Made by a program: the position numbers and the translations under genes. The notes under the pieces are model-generated. The model worked only from the letters and a program-made list of their open reading frames with translations. It did no database searches and was not told the origin of the DNA. From CAYWMY01 sp046352935 (GTDB taxonomy: Bacteria; Pseudomonadota; Gammaproteobacteria; Steroidobacterales; Steroidobacteraceae): a stretch of DNA of 64,000 nt. The stretch lies in NCBI GenBank assembly GCA_046352935.1, contig JAXMGR010000007.1:1-64000 (forward strand), read 5' to 3'. Positions 44,974 through 53,638 of this stretch are shown one piece after another. Position 1 is the first letter of the stretch. Each line of letters starts with the position of its first letter.

Positions 44974-46458
44974 ATGAATTCCGCGGCCGTGCAATCTATT
45001 TCACTTCGCGACGCTTCACTGCTGCGCGAGCGGGCGTTCATCAACGGCCGCTGGGAGCCCGCGCGTGACGTTCGCACGATCGCGGTCGTGAATCCGGCGA
45101 CCGGCGGCGTGCTCGGTTCCGTGCCGAACATGGGCCGCGAAGAGACACGTGCGGCCATCGATGCCGCCCAAGCCGCACTGGGTGGATGGAGCGGGCTCAC
45201 CGCCAAGGAACGTTCGCGGATCCTGCGCCGCTGGTTCGACCTCATGATCGAGAACCAGGACGATCTCGCGACGATCATGACGCTCGAACAGGGCAAGCCG
45301 CTCGCCGAGAGCCGCGGCGAGATCGGCTACGCGGCGTCGTTCATCGAGTGGTATGCGGAGGAGGGCAAGCGCGCCTACGGCGACATCGTGCCCACCCACG
45401 ACCGCAACAAGCGCCTGCTGGTGCTGCGTCAGCCGATCGGCGTCTGCGCCGCGATCACGCCCTGGAACTTCCCAGCGGCGATGATCACACGCAAGGTGGG
45501 GCCGGCGCTCGCCGCGGGCTGCACCATGGTGGTCAAGCCCTCGGAGCTGACGCCGTTCTCGGCGCTGGCGCTCGCGGTGCTGGCCGAGCGCGCGGGCCTG
45601 CCGCCCGGCGTGCTGTCCATCGTCACCGGTGATGCGAAGCCGATCGGTGCCGAGCTCACCGGCAGTCCGATCGTGCGCAAGCTCAGCTTCACGGGGTCCA
45701 CGGAGACCGGCAAGCTGCTGATGGCGCGGTGCGCCGGCACCCTCAAGAAAGTCTCGCTGGAGCTGGGCGGCAACGCGCCGTTCCTCGTGTTCGACGATGC
45801 CGACCTCGACGCGACCATCGCGGGCGCGATCGCCTCGAAGTACCGCAATGCCGGGCAGACCTGCGTCTGCGCGAACCGCATCCTCGTGCAGAGCGGCATC
45901 CACGACCGCTTCGTCGAGCGGCTCGCCGCGGCGGCCGCTGCGCTGAAGGTGGGCGATGGCCTCGTCGCCGGCACGCAGATCGGGCCGCTGATCGACGAGC
46001 GCGCGATCGCCAAGGCCGAGCGCCACGTGGCGGATGCCGTCGCGAAGGGCGCGACCGTCGTCACGGGTGGCGCGAAGGGTGCGGGCGCGGGCAATTACTT
46101 CACGCCGACGGTGCTGGCGGGTGTGTCCCGCGATGCCTTGCCGATGCACGAGGAGACCTTCGGCCCCGTCGCGCCCGTCCTGCGTTTCGAAACCGAGGCC
46201 GAGGCCATCGAACTCGCCAACGCCACGCGCTTCGGACTCGCGGCCTACCTGTACACCCGCGATGTGAGCCGCGTCTGGCGCGTGAGCGAGGCGCTGGAGT
46301 TCGGCATTGTCGGCATCAACGACGGCATCATCTCGACCGAGAGCGCGCCCTTCGGCGGCTGGAAGGAGAGCGGCATCGGTCGCGAGGGCGGGCGCTACGG
46401 GCTCGATGAGTACACCGAGCTCAAGTACCTCGCACTCGGCGGCGTCGCGGCGGGCTGA
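44974..46458 (+). CDS. Aldehyde dehydrogenase, succinate-semialdehyde dehydrogenase type
   Basis: A 494-residue NAD(P)-dependent enzyme. The GabD-type features are present: T-P-W-N-F-P-A-A-M-I-T-R-K, general base E263 (L-E-L-G-G-N), nucleophile C297 in N-A-G-Q-T-C-V-C-A-N-R with the redox-partner C299, and a C-terminal G-G-W-K-E-S-G-I-G-R-E-G. It would oxidise succinate semialdehyde or glutarate semialdehyde. AGGAG lies 8 bases before the ATG. A link with the dehydratase at 23517 (4-hydroxybutyryl-CoA metabolism) is tempting but unproven. Likely under the LacI-type regulator. Confidence 0.92.
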   Translation: MNSAAVQSISLRDASLLRERAFINGRWEPARDVRTIAVVNPATGGVLGSVPNMGREETRAAIDAAQAALGGWSGLTAKERSRILRRWFDLMIENQDDLATIMTLEQGKPLAESRGEIGYAASFIEWYAEEGKRAYGDIVPTHDRNKRLLVLRQPIGVCAAITPWNFPAAMITRKVGPALAAGCTMVVKPSELTPFSALALAVLAERAGLPPGVLSIVTGDAKPIGAELTGSPIVRKLSFTGSTETGKLLMARCAGTLKKVSLELGGNAPFLVFDDADLDATIAGAIASKYRNAGQTCVCANRILVQSGIHDRFVERLAAAAAALKVGDGLVAGTQIGPLIDERAIAKAERHVADAVAKGATVVTGGAKGAGAGNYFTPTVLAGVSRDALPMHEETFGPVAPVLRFETEAEAIELANATRFGLAAYLYTRDVSRVWRVSEALEFGIVGINDGIISTESAPFGGWKESGIGREGGRYGLDEYTELKYLALGGVAAG

Positions 46459-46479
46459 TCGACCGGCGACCGTACGCTC

Positions 46480-48099
46480 TCAGAGCGGCGTCTTCCCGTT
46501 GCTCAGGAACTTGCTGATCTGGATCGCTTCCTCGTAGGACACCGGCGGCGCGGCCATGCGGGTGCCGGGGTAGTACGCCAGCGGGTTGGTGATGAACGCG
46601 ACCAGCGTGAAGTGATCCCAGGTCACGCGGGTGGCGTCGTTCGAGAGCGCCGCGGAATACGCGTAGCCGGGCAGCGTTCCCGATTTCCGTCCCATCACGC
46701 CGTCGAGGCGCGGGCCGATCTCGCCGTGGGCGATGTCACTGTAGCTGTGGCAGGTCCCGCAGCGCTCGGCCAGCAGTGCCTTGCCGCGGGCGGGGTCGAA
46801 GGGCACGGATTCATCGGCGACGCTCTGTTCCTGCAGCATCACCCCGTGCAGCGTGAGCTGCTCGCGGACCGCGCCCAGGCCCACCCCTGTGGCGGTGCCG
46901 GCGGGCAGCGCAAAGGGCCTGGCCACGTGCGCGAGCTGCGCCGCGTCGGGTTGGCCGGGTCGCAGCCGCAGGATGCGGCCGCGGGCCGCGTCGGTGCTCG
47001 CATAGATGTAGCCGTCGGGGCCGGTCGAGACGGAGCGGATGCGCTCGTTGAAATCCGCCAGCAGCCGTTCCTGGTGGATCGCCTGGCCGTTGACCACCCG
47101 CACCCGCCAGATCGACATGCCCACCAGCGCGCCGAAGAACAGGTCACCCTTCCAGGCGGGGAAGGCTGCTCCCCGGTAGACCATGAGTCCCGACGGCGCG
47201 AGCGACGGCGACCACACCACCACGGGGTCGACGAAGCCCGCCGCGGATTGCCGGTCCGACATCGCGCGCCCGCTGTAGTCGAAGCCCCAGGTCGCGAGTG
47301 GCCAGCCGTAGTTCTTGCCGGGTTCGACCAGGTTCAACTCGTCGCCGCCCGACGGGCCGATGTCGACGCCCCAGAGTCGGTTCTCGTCATCGAGCGCCAG
47401 GCCCGACGGCGAGCGGAAGCCGCCGGCCCATATTTCCGGCCGCGCGACCTGACCGGTGCCGCCGAAAGCATTGCCGGCGGGCACCGAGCCGTCGCGGTTG
47501 AGGCGCACGATCTTGCCGATGTCGCTGTCGAGGTTCTGCACCATGGCGCTGCCGGGCTGGCCGCTGCAGCCGATGCCGAGGAGCAGGGTGCCGTCGGGCA
47601 TGAACATCATGCGCATGATGTTCGGGCCGCCGGTGGGCGCGGGCGGCGTGGTGCGGAACAGCTCCTTGCCGTCCACGAGCCGATCGCCTTCGAGGCGGGC
47701 GCGGTAGAGCACGCCGACTCGCGCCGTCAGGCTGCCGGTCGTGTAGGTGAGGAACACGTTGTGCGTGGTGGCGAAGTCGGGATCGGCCTTGACGTCGAGC
47801 AGGCCGTCGAAGGGGCTCGCCGCCATGACCGCGGGGACGCCGGCGATTTCGGCGACGACCTTGCCATCGGCGATGAGCTTGAGCTTGCCCTTGCGTTCCG
47901 TCACCAGCATCCGGCCATCGGGCAGCCAGGCCATTTCCCACGGGAATTCGAGGTTCGCGGTGTATTCCTCGACCCAGAACGGCTGTTCGAAGGGTCGCGC
48001 CGACGCTGCCGGTTGCGGCGTGTCCTTGACGGGCGCGCAGGCTGCCGCGAGCCACAGGATCGGGACGAGCAGGGCACCGAGGGCATGACGTCTGACCAT
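46480..48099 (-). CDS. PQQ-dependent sugar dehydrogenase-like lipoprotein with cytochrome c domain
   Basis: A 539-residue exported protein. Lipobox L-A-A-A-C lies near residue 20. A six-bladed soluble-glucose-dehydrogenase/YliI-type propeller (~30-400) has F-P-W-E-M-A-W-L-P-D-G-R-M-L-V-T-E-R, G-G-F-R-S-P-S-G-L and G-P-S-G-G-D-E-L-N. A C-terminal cytochrome c domain has C-G-T-C-H and a late methionine-containing P-G-T-R-M. It oxidises an aldose or similar substrate at the outer edge of the periplasm and passes electrons to haem. The ATG at 48099 gives the signal. It is convergent with the aldehyde dehydrogenase. Confidence 0.9.
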   Translation of the reverse strand: MVRRHALGALLVPILWLAAACAPVKDTPQPAASARPFEQPFWVEEYTANLEFPWEMAWLPDGRMLVTERKGKLKLIADGKVVAEIAGVPAVMAASPFDGLLDVKADPDFATTHNVFLTYTTGSLTARVGVLYRARLEGDRLVDGKELFRTTPPAPTGGPNIMRMMFMPDGTLLLGIGCSGQPGSAMVQNLDSDIGKIVRLNRDGSVPAGNAFGGTGQVARPEIWAGGFRSPSGLALDDENRLWGVDIGPSGGDELNLVEPGKNYGWPLATWGFDYSGRAMSDRQSAAGFVDPVVVWSPSLAPSGLMVYRGAAFPAWKGDLFFGALVGMSIWRVRVVNGQAIHQERLLADFNERIRSVSTGPDGYIYASTDAARGRILRLRPGQPDAAQLAHVARPFALPAGTATGVGLGAVREQLTLHGVMLQEQSVADESVPFDPARGKALLAERCGTCHSYSDIAHGEIGPRLDGVMGRKSGTLPGYAYSAALSNDATRVTWDHFTLVAFITNPLAYYPGTRMAAPPVSYEEAIQISKFLSNGKTPL

Positions 48100-48290
48100 T
48101 TTCCATTCACCGCTTGTTGTTGCGTCGGCCGCGATCGAGAGATCCTGTGACCCCGCTGTCCGCGGACGCATCCTGCAGGGCATACTCATTGTGATGGGTT
48201 GTGTGGTCCGGAGTACAGCGACGCCGGGGCCACTGTGCAACGGCGCGGCCCGGTGGCCGCGGGTCGATCGGAAGCTAAAGAGGATCAGCG

Positions 48291-49298
48291 ATGCGGTTCA
48301 ACTGGCTGGGTCGGACGGGTGTGCGTGTTCCGGAGCTGGCGCTGGGGCTGGGAACCCAGGTGGGCACGGCGGACTTCGACGCGAAAGTGAGTCTGAGTCT
48401 CGATGCGGGCGTCTGCCTGATCGACACGGCCGACGCCTATTCGGACGGCAAGAGCGAGGAACTGCTCGGCGAGGTGCTGGTCGGCCGCCGTAACCGCGTG
48501 CTGCTGTCGACCAAGGCGACCTACCGCGTCGGTCCGGGCGAGAACGATCTCGGTTCCTCGCGTCTGCACCTCGTCGCCGCGTGCGAGGCGAGCCTCAAGC
48601 GCCTGCGCACCGACTGGATCGATTTCTATCAGCTGCACGCGCCGGACCCGTACACGCGGCCCGAGGAGACCATGCGCGCCATGGACGACCTCGTGCGCTC
48701 GGGCAAGGTGCGCTACATCGGCTGCTCGAACTACTCGGGCTCGCAGGTCGTGCGCGCGCAGTGGGCCGCCGACTCGCTGCGGCTGCAGCCGTTCACCTTC
48801 CAGCAGATCCTGTATTCGCTGCTGAATCGCGAGGCGGAGTTCGAACTCTTCCCCGTGGCCGAGGACCAGGGCATGGGCTCGATGATCTGGGGGCCGCTGG
48901 CGGCGGGGTTCCTGACCGGGAAGTACCGACGCGACGAAGCACGCCCCGACGGTTCGCGCCTCGCCCGGCTGCCGACGCTGCCCACGGTTCCCGACTGGAA
49001 TCACGCCTTCCGTGTCCTCGACGTCATGCAGGAGATCGCCGCGCGGCGCGCAGTGCCCGTGGGGCAGGTGGCGATCAACTGGCTCTTGAGCAAGCCCTGG
49101 GTGACGAGCGTGATCCTCGGCGCGAACACGCTGCAGCAGCTCAAGGAGCTGCTGGGTTCGGCAAGCTGGCGCCTGTCGGCGGAGGACGCCGCCAGCCTCG
49201 ATGCCGTGAGCGAGGTCACGCCGCTGCGCTATCCCTACTGGGTGCAGCGCCTGGGCGCGCCCGAGCGCAATCCGCCGCTCAAGGGATTCCGCGAGTAG
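48291..49298 (+). CDS. Aldo/keto reductase
   Basis: A 335-residue NADPH-dependent TIM-barrel oxidoreductase. The full catalytic tetrad is visible: D45, Y50 (L-I-D-T-A-D-A-Y), K75 (S-T-K-A) and H116 (Y-Q-L-H-A-P-D-P). G-C-S-N-Y-S-G follows. The group resembles the YajO/Tas and general stress AKRs, so the carbonyl substrate is unspecified. AGAGGAT precedes the ATG. The stop is 9 bases before the broken LLM copy, which suggests the two were once an operon. Confidence 0.92.
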   Translation: MRFNWLGRTGVRVPELALGLGTQVGTADFDAKVSLSLDAGVCLIDTADAYSDGKSEELLGEVLVGRRNRVLLSTKATYRVGPGENDLGSSRLHLVAACEASLKRLRTDWIDFYQLHAPDPYTRPEETMRAMDDLVRSGKVRYIGCSNYSGSQVVRAQWAADSLRLQPFTFQQILYSLLNREAEFELFPVAEDQGMGSMIWGPLAAGFLTGKYRRDEARPDGSRLARLPTLPTVPDWNHAFRVLDVMQEIAARRAVPVGQVAINWLLSKPWVTSVILGANTLQQLKELLGSASWRLSAEDAASLDAVSEVTPLRYPYWVQRLGAPERNPPLKGFRE

Positions 49299-49307
49299 GA
49301 CCGGGTG

Positions 49308-49413
49308 GGAACTGCCGCGACCAGCAAGCCGATTGGGCTGGCCATCTTCCTGCCCTCCGCGCCGAAGGTCATCGACGTCACCAAGATGTGCGAACGGGTG
49401 GGGATTCCACAGG
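49308..49413 (+). pseudogene. Truncated LLM-class oxidoreductase, N-terminal fragment
   Basis: About 106 bases that align without gaps, at roughly 75-80% identity, with 50321-50426 (the ribosome site and first 32 codons of the intact LLM gene). The peptide T-S-K-P-I-G-L-A-I-F corresponds to T-S-K-P-I-G-L-T-I-F. The start codon ATG has become GCG, and homology stops abruptly at G-I-P-Q, just before the toxin-antitoxin module. It is a dead duplicate. Confidence 0.85.
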
Positions 49414-49449
49414 CCGGCGACCGTCGGGGGAGTTGCCGGGTGCCTGCCG

Positions 49450-49743
49450 CTACTTTGCCTCCGCATGAAGCTTCATGCCCAATGCATCGATGACGCGCAG
49501 AACGGTGTCGAATCCTGGAGAACGATCTCCGGAAAGAGCCTTGTACAGACTTTCGCGAGAGAGGCCGGCTTCTTGCGCTACTTGCGCCATGCCTTTCGCT
49601 TTTGCGATGTTTCCCAGCGCCTTCGCTATGAAGGCCGCATCACCATCGGCTTCTTCAAGACATGCCTCGAGGTAGAGAGCCATCTCCTCCGGGGTACGCA
49701 GATGCTCTGCGGTGTCATATCGGTAGGTCTTGGTCTTAGCCAT
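49450..49743 (-). CDS. HTH antitoxin of RelE/HigB-type module
   Basis: A 97-residue antitoxin. It has a mixed N-terminus (T-Y-R-Y-D-T-A-E-H-L-R-T-P-E-E-M) and a C-terminal Xre-type helix-turn-helix (M-A-Q-V-A-Q-E-A-G-L-S-R-E-S-L-Y-K-A-L-S), the 'addiction module antidote' family (HI1420-like, TIGR02684). It binds the toxin and represses the operon. It follows the toxin gene by 5 bases; toxin-first order is typical of this family. Confidence 0.9.
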   Translation of the reverse strand: MAKTKTYRYDTAEHLRTPEEMALYLEACLEEADGDAAFIAKALGNIAKAKGMAQVAQEAGLSRESLYKALSGDRSPGFDTVLRVIDALGMKLHAEAK

Positions 49744-49748
49744 AACAC

Positions 49749-50045
49749 TTACTCATCAAGGTCTCTGGCCAACTGAATAGCGCGCCTGATGTCCTTCGCC
49801 TGGGTCGACTTATCCCCGCCAACGAGCAGGACGACGATGGTCTTTCGTTGCCTGGTGTAGTACACGCGGTAGCCGGGCCCATAGTCGATACGAAACTCCG
49901 ATACCCCTTCTCCAATCACTCGGGTGTCGCCGAGGTTGCCTTCAGATGCTCGGTCCAAACGTGCGAGGATCCGGACTCTCGCCCGAGCGTCTCGAAGACG
50001 ATCCAGCCAGCTCGAAAACGCATCCGTCCGGCGGATTTCGTACAT
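49749..50045 (-). CDS. RelE/ParE-fold toxin (HI1419-like, HigB type)
   Basis: A 98-residue toxin of the RelE superfamily (TIGR02683/HI1419 group): T-D-A-F-S-S-W-L-D-R-L-R-D-A-R-A, then V-S-E-F-R-I-D-Y-G-P-G-Y-R-V-Y-Y and V-L-L-V-G-G-D-K-S-T-Q. Members probably cleave mRNA at the ribosome, but targets vary. It is first in a two-gene operon with its antitoxin. A perfect GTGTAGCC/GGCTACAC palindrome starts 8 bases upstream of the ATG. Confidence 0.9.
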   Translation of the reverse strand: MYEIRRTDAFSSWLDRLRDARARVRILARLDRASEGNLGDTRVIGEGVSEFRIDYGPGYRVYYTRQRKTIVVLLVGGDKSTQAKDIRRAIQLARDLDE

Positions 50046-50052
50046 GCGATTA

Positions 50053-50072
50053 GTGTAGCCGCGTGGCTACAC
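50053..50072. promoter_or_regulatory. Operator of the toxin-antitoxin module
   Basis: GTGTAGCC-GCGT-GGCTACAC is a perfect 8-4-8 inverted repeat, 8 bases before the toxin start on the minus strand. Position and symmetry fit binding of the HTH antitoxin. The remaining ~260 bases to the LLM gene hold no gene I can assign, only short protein-like open stretches on the plus strand that may be debris. Confidence 0.7.
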
Positions 50073-50330
50073 GACCTCAACCCTACAGATGGCAGCGCCT
50101 GGCGGTCCGTGACGTCAATTTCGACTTCTCCGCAGGGCGTTCGTGGCGGATCAAAGCCTCTCATCCCCTTGCTGGTCATTCGTCCGGAAATCGCTGAAGC
50201 TACCGAGCATCTGTTCAAGCAATTGTTCCGATTCCCGACCGTTGGCTGACCACAAGAGAAAAGACGGTTGTCAGACAGGGTGCATCGAGGAAACGGGCGT
50301 AACGAGAGTGTTGGAAGAACGGGAACTGCC

Positions 50331-51284
50331 ATGACCAGCAAGCCGATCGGACTGACGATCTTCCAGCCCTCCGCGCAGCAGACCATCGACGTCATCAGGA
50401 CCTGCGAGCAGCTGGGGATTCCGCAGGTGTGGGTTCCGACGCTGCCTTTCGCGCCCGATCCCCTGCCGGTGCTGGCGGCGGCGGCGGTGCAGACCCGCAG
50501 CATCGGGCTCGCGACGGGCGTGAGCGTGTCGTACACGCGCCATCCACTGGCACTGGCGAACGAGGCGTTCTCGCTGGCGCAGCTCGCGCCGGGGCGCTTC
50601 CGCCTCGGGGTGGGCACGAGTCACCCGTTCCTGATCGAGGGCATGTACGGCATGACCTTCGGCAGACCGCTGGAACGGCTGCGGGAATACCTGGCCATTC
50701 TGCGCCAGGCGCTCTGGACAGGATCGGTGAGCTACCGCGGGCAGCATTACAGCGCAGAAGCCGGGACCTCGGCATTTTCGCCCCCGCTGCCGCCGCCCAG
50801 GACGCCGATCGTGGTGGCGACGGTGCGCCCGAACATGTTCCGGCTGGCGGGTGAACTGGCCGATGGCGCGATGGTGTCGTGGGGGCCGATGTCATACCTG
50901 AAGAAGATGGCGTTGCCGGCGATGGAAGCCGGGGCGCAGGCGGCAGGGCGGCCACGCCCACCGCTGATCGCCAGTGCGCCGATTGTCTATGACACCGATT
51001 TCGACAACGTGCGACAGGCCGCTCGTGCGGCGCTCGCGATCTACGTGGCCATGCCGGCTTACATCGAGATGTTCGCGCAGGCCGGGTACCCGCTGCTGCC
51101 GAGCGGTCAGCCCAGCGATGAGCTGATCCGCGAGATGTTCATCTTCGGGGATGAAACGACGATCCGCCAGCGGCTGCTGGACATGTACGCGCAGGGAGCG
51201 GACGAACTCCAGGTGATGCTCTGCCCGGTGAACGACCCGACGGCCGAAGCCCTGGCGATCATGCGGGTGATCGGGAGGCTGTGA
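50331..51284 (+). CDS. LLM-class (bacterial luciferase-like) oxidoreductase
   Basis: A 317-residue TIM-barrel oxidoreductase of the luciferase-like monooxygenase family that uses FMNH2 or F420. Family features are T-G-V-S-V-S-Y-T-R-H-P-L-A-L-A, F-R-L-G-V-G-T-S-H, R-E-Y-L-A-I-L-R and G-E-L-A-D-G-A-M-V-S-W. The cofactor is not decidable from sequence, but an F420-type PPOX protein is encoded at 26846. The ATG at 50331 is chosen because a parallel fragment at 49308 shares exactly this region. The gene stands downstream of the toxin-antitoxin insertion. Confidence 0.9.
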   Translation: MTSKPIGLTIFQPSAQQTIDVIRTCEQLGIPQVWVPTLPFAPDPLPVLAAAAVQTRSIGLATGVSVSYTRHPLALANEAFSLAQLAPGRFRLGVGTSHPFLIEGMYGMTFGRPLERLREYLAILRQALWTGSVSYRGQHYSAEAGTSAFSPPLPPPRTPIVVATVRPNMFRLAGELADGAMVSWGPMSYLKKMALPAMEAGAQAAGRPRPPLIASAPIVYDTDFDNVRQAARAALAIYVAMPAYIEMFAQAGYPLLPSGQPSDELIREMFIFGDETTIRQRLLDMYAQGADELQVMLCPVNDPTAEALAIMRVIGRL

Positions 51285-51587
51285 AGTCCCTGTCTGCTCG
51301 AGTGCCACGAGAACTCATAGTCAAGCTGGTGACACGAAGTGATCTCGGGTCACTCCCGCACAAGGTGACTGTCACCCGTGTCCCCGCACTAAGGTGTCAC
51401 CTATCTCCTCGACCGGTCATCATGCCCTAATGACGCCCAACCCACCATTCGACGACCGAGCTGTCGCAAAGAAACACGACGAAAACGTCAAATGACATGC
51501 CGCTGCTCCGGCAGCTGAGTATTCGTACTGGAGCGCGTCTTCTATAACGCGTCAATCACCCGGACGGGTTGTGCGGCGCGTCCGGTG
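51285..51587. other. Non-coding gap with GTGAC/GTCAC palindromes
   Basis: No gene is recognised. Between 51325 and 51401 lie several GTGAC and GTCAC half-sites, including the perfect palindromes GGTGAC-T-GTCACC (51364-51376) and GGTG-T-CACC (51393-51401). Composition is less GC-rich than neighbouring genes. It could be the decayed end of an insertion sequence or a regulator site; no transposase frame remains. Confidence 0.5.
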
Positions 51588-52349
51588 CTATTCCTCGCCG
51601 GCGCGGATCATGTGCGTCTGCGCGGACGCCTCGAACTCCATGTGGGCGGCCAGGCGATCGTAGGTCGAGAGATGCAGCGCCCGCTTGGTGACGCGCAGCC
51701 TAAGGCGCGGACCCTTCGCGAACTTGGTCGCGAGCTCCATGGCCTTCGCCATCAGGTGCTCGCGCGCGATCACGTGGTTGACGAGCCCGATGCGGTCGGC
51801 GTCCTCGAGCGGGATCGGCTCGCCGGTGAACATGATCTCCGCCGCCCGGCCCGCACCGACGAGGCGCGGCAGGATCCAGGTCAGCCCCATGTCGGCGGCG
51901 CTGCCGACGACGTCCTTGCCCTGGAAGCTGCGCGGCTGCGTGAGCATCACCGCCAGGCGCGCGTCGTCCGCGGCGATGCGGATGTCGCAGCATGCGGCGA
52001 GCAGGAATCCGCCGCCCAGCACGTAGCCGTGCAGCGCCGCAATGGTCGGGAGTTCGAGGCACTTCACGCGCAGGCCCATGCGGTTCCACAGCGCGACTGC
52101 GTCCCATATCTCCTCCGTGCCGAGCGCGGGCAGCGTGGCGACGTCCTTGAGATCGCCGCCCGCGCAGAACGCGGGGCCGGCGCCGCTCAGGATGACGCAG
52201 CTGACGGAACGGTCGGCTTCCAGCTCGTCGCAGGCCCGCATGACCTCGCGCGCCATCTTCATGCTGATGGCATTCATCTGCTGCGGCCGGTTCAGGATGA
52301 TCTGGCCGATGCCGGCTTCTTTCTCGACGATGATGGTTTCGTAGTTCAT
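51588..52349 (-). CDS. Enoyl-CoA hydratase/isomerase family protein
   Basis: A 253-residue crotonase-fold protein. The first oxyanion-hole segment is F-C-A-G-G-D-L-K-D, and the second is in L-H-G-Y-V-L-G-G-G-F-L-L-A-A-C-C-D-I-R-I-A. The usual catalytic-glutamate region is altered (L-T-Q-P-R-S-F-Q-G-K, then S-A-A-D-M-G-L-T-W), so hydratase activity is not certain; isomerase or ring-hydrolase chemistry is possible. It is the last gene of a four-gene operon, 23 bases after a CoA-transferase stop, and would act on the CoA-ester product. Confidence 0.88.
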   Translation of the reverse strand: MNYETIIVEKEAGIGQIILNRPQQMNAISMKMAREVMRACDELEADRSVSCVILSGAGPAFCAGGDLKDVATLPALGTEEIWDAVALWNRMGLRVKCLELPTIAALHGYVLGGGFLLAACCDIRIAADDARLAVMLTQPRSFQGKDVVGSAADMGLTWILPRLVGAGRAAEIMFTGEPIPLEDADRIGLVNHVIAREHLMAKAMELATKFAKGPRLRLRVTKRALHLSTYDRLAAHMEFEASAQTHMIRAGEE

Positions 52350-52372
52350 CTCTCGAATCCTGGTGTCCTCGG

Positions 52373-53638
52373 TCAGAACGCGCCCTTTATTTCTGGCAGG
52401 TCCGCCGCGGTGGTGACGCCGCCTTCGCGGATGGCCGCCGCGATCTCCTCGTCGCTCATGCCGAGCAGTTCCCCGAGCACGTAGCGGTTGTGTTCGCCGA
52501 GGGCCGGCCCCGCGAACTGGCAGTCCTGGCTGCGCGAGAACCGGAAGGCGGGCCCGCGATTGATGTGTTCGCCGAGGGCCGCGTGCCGGAGCGTGCGGAA
52601 GAAGCCGCGGCGCTCGAGCTGTGCATCCTGCTCCATGAGGTACGAGGTCTTCGCGACCACAGCCGCCGGAATGCTGCGTGCGATGAGCAGCGACTCGACT
52701 TCATCGGCCGTCCGCTCGCGCGTCCATGCCGAGATGTGCCCGTAGATCTCTTCCTCGGCCCGCTTCCGGCCGGCGAAGCCGGCGAACTCCTCGCGCCGGC
52801 TCCATTCGGGCTGGCCCAGGACCGCGCACAGGTCCCGCCACTGCGCATCGCTCAGGATGGCGATCGCGCACCAGGAGTCCTCGCCGCGGCAGGGGAAGAA
52901 CGCATGCGGTGACGCGTGGTCCGAGGCGTTGCCCTGCCGTTCGAACACGCGTCCGTTGGCGAAACGGTCCATGATCGCGGGCGCCAGCAGATAGCTGGCG
53001 CTCTCGGCCTGCGACTCGTCGATCTTCTGTCCCTTGCCCGTCCGCCGCCGGTACGCGAGCGCCGCGAGAATCGCGGCGGCGCCGAATCGCGGCGAGATGA
53101 AGTCCGTGAATGCGCCGGTGTAGGGAACCGGCGCGCGGTCGGGCCAGCCGGTGATGTAGGTGAAGCCCGCCATCGCCGCAGCCTCGTAGCCGCTGCCGGC
53201 GCGCGTGCGGTTGGGTCCCGTCGCGCCGAGCTGGCTCGACTGGTAGTAGATCGCCGAGGGATTGACCTGGCGCACGGCATCGTAATCCATGCCCCACTTC
53301 TCCATCTGGCCCGGGGCGAAGCTGCTCGCGACCACGTCGGCCCAGCGGATGAGCCGCCAGGCGATCTCCTTTCCCTTCGCGGTCTGGATGTTGATCGACG
53401 TGGAACAGGCGCTCGAATTGACGGCCGGGAACCAGGCGTTGTTGTCGATGCCCGGCACGCCGTTGCGGTAAGGGCCCTGCAGCCGCACCATGTCCGGGCG
53501 CGTGTGACTCTCGACGCGCACGACCGTGGCGCCCCACATGCCCAGGTAACGCACGGTCAGGGGACCCGCGGCCATCCAGCAGAAGCTCGCCACCTTGATG
53601 CCCGCAAGCGGGTTCTTCGACCGCTCTCGCTGCGTCAT
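52373..53638 (-). CDS. Family III CoA-transferase, catalytic-aspartate subunit (second pair)
   Basis: A 421-residue CaiB/BaiF-type protein: P-L-A-G-I-K-V-A-S-F, T-A-K-G-K-E-I-A, S-S-F-A-P-G-Q-M-E-K-W-G, R-R-R-T-G-K-G-Q-K-I-D. The catalytic aspartate is D179 (G-A-F-T-D-F-I-S), exactly 25 residues before the R-T-G-K-G glycine. It is translated after, and overlaps by one base, a second CoA-transferase gene that lacks this residue. The pair mirrors 19220-21774 but in reversed gene order. Substrate acids are unknown. Confidence 0.9.
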   Translation of the reverse strand: MTQRERSKNPLAGIKVASFCWMAAGPLTVRYLGMWGATVVRVESHTRPDMVRLQGPYRNGVPGIDNNAWFPAVNSSACSTSINIQTAKGKEIAWRLIRWADVVASSFAPGQMEKWGMDYDAVRQVNPSAIYYQSSQLGATGPNRTRAGSGYEAAAMAGFTYITGWPDRAPVPYTGAFTDFISPRFGAAAILAALAYRRRTGKGQKIDESQAESASYLLAPAIMDRFANGRVFERQGNASDHASPHAFFPCRGEDSWCAIAILSDAQWRDLCAVLGQPEWSRREEFAGFAGRKRAEEEIYGHISAWTRERTADEVESLLIARSIPAAVVAKTSYLMEQDAQLERRGFFRTLRHAALGEHINRGPAFRFSRSQDCQFAGPALGEHNRYVLGELLGMSDEEIAAAIREGGVTTAADLPEIKGAF

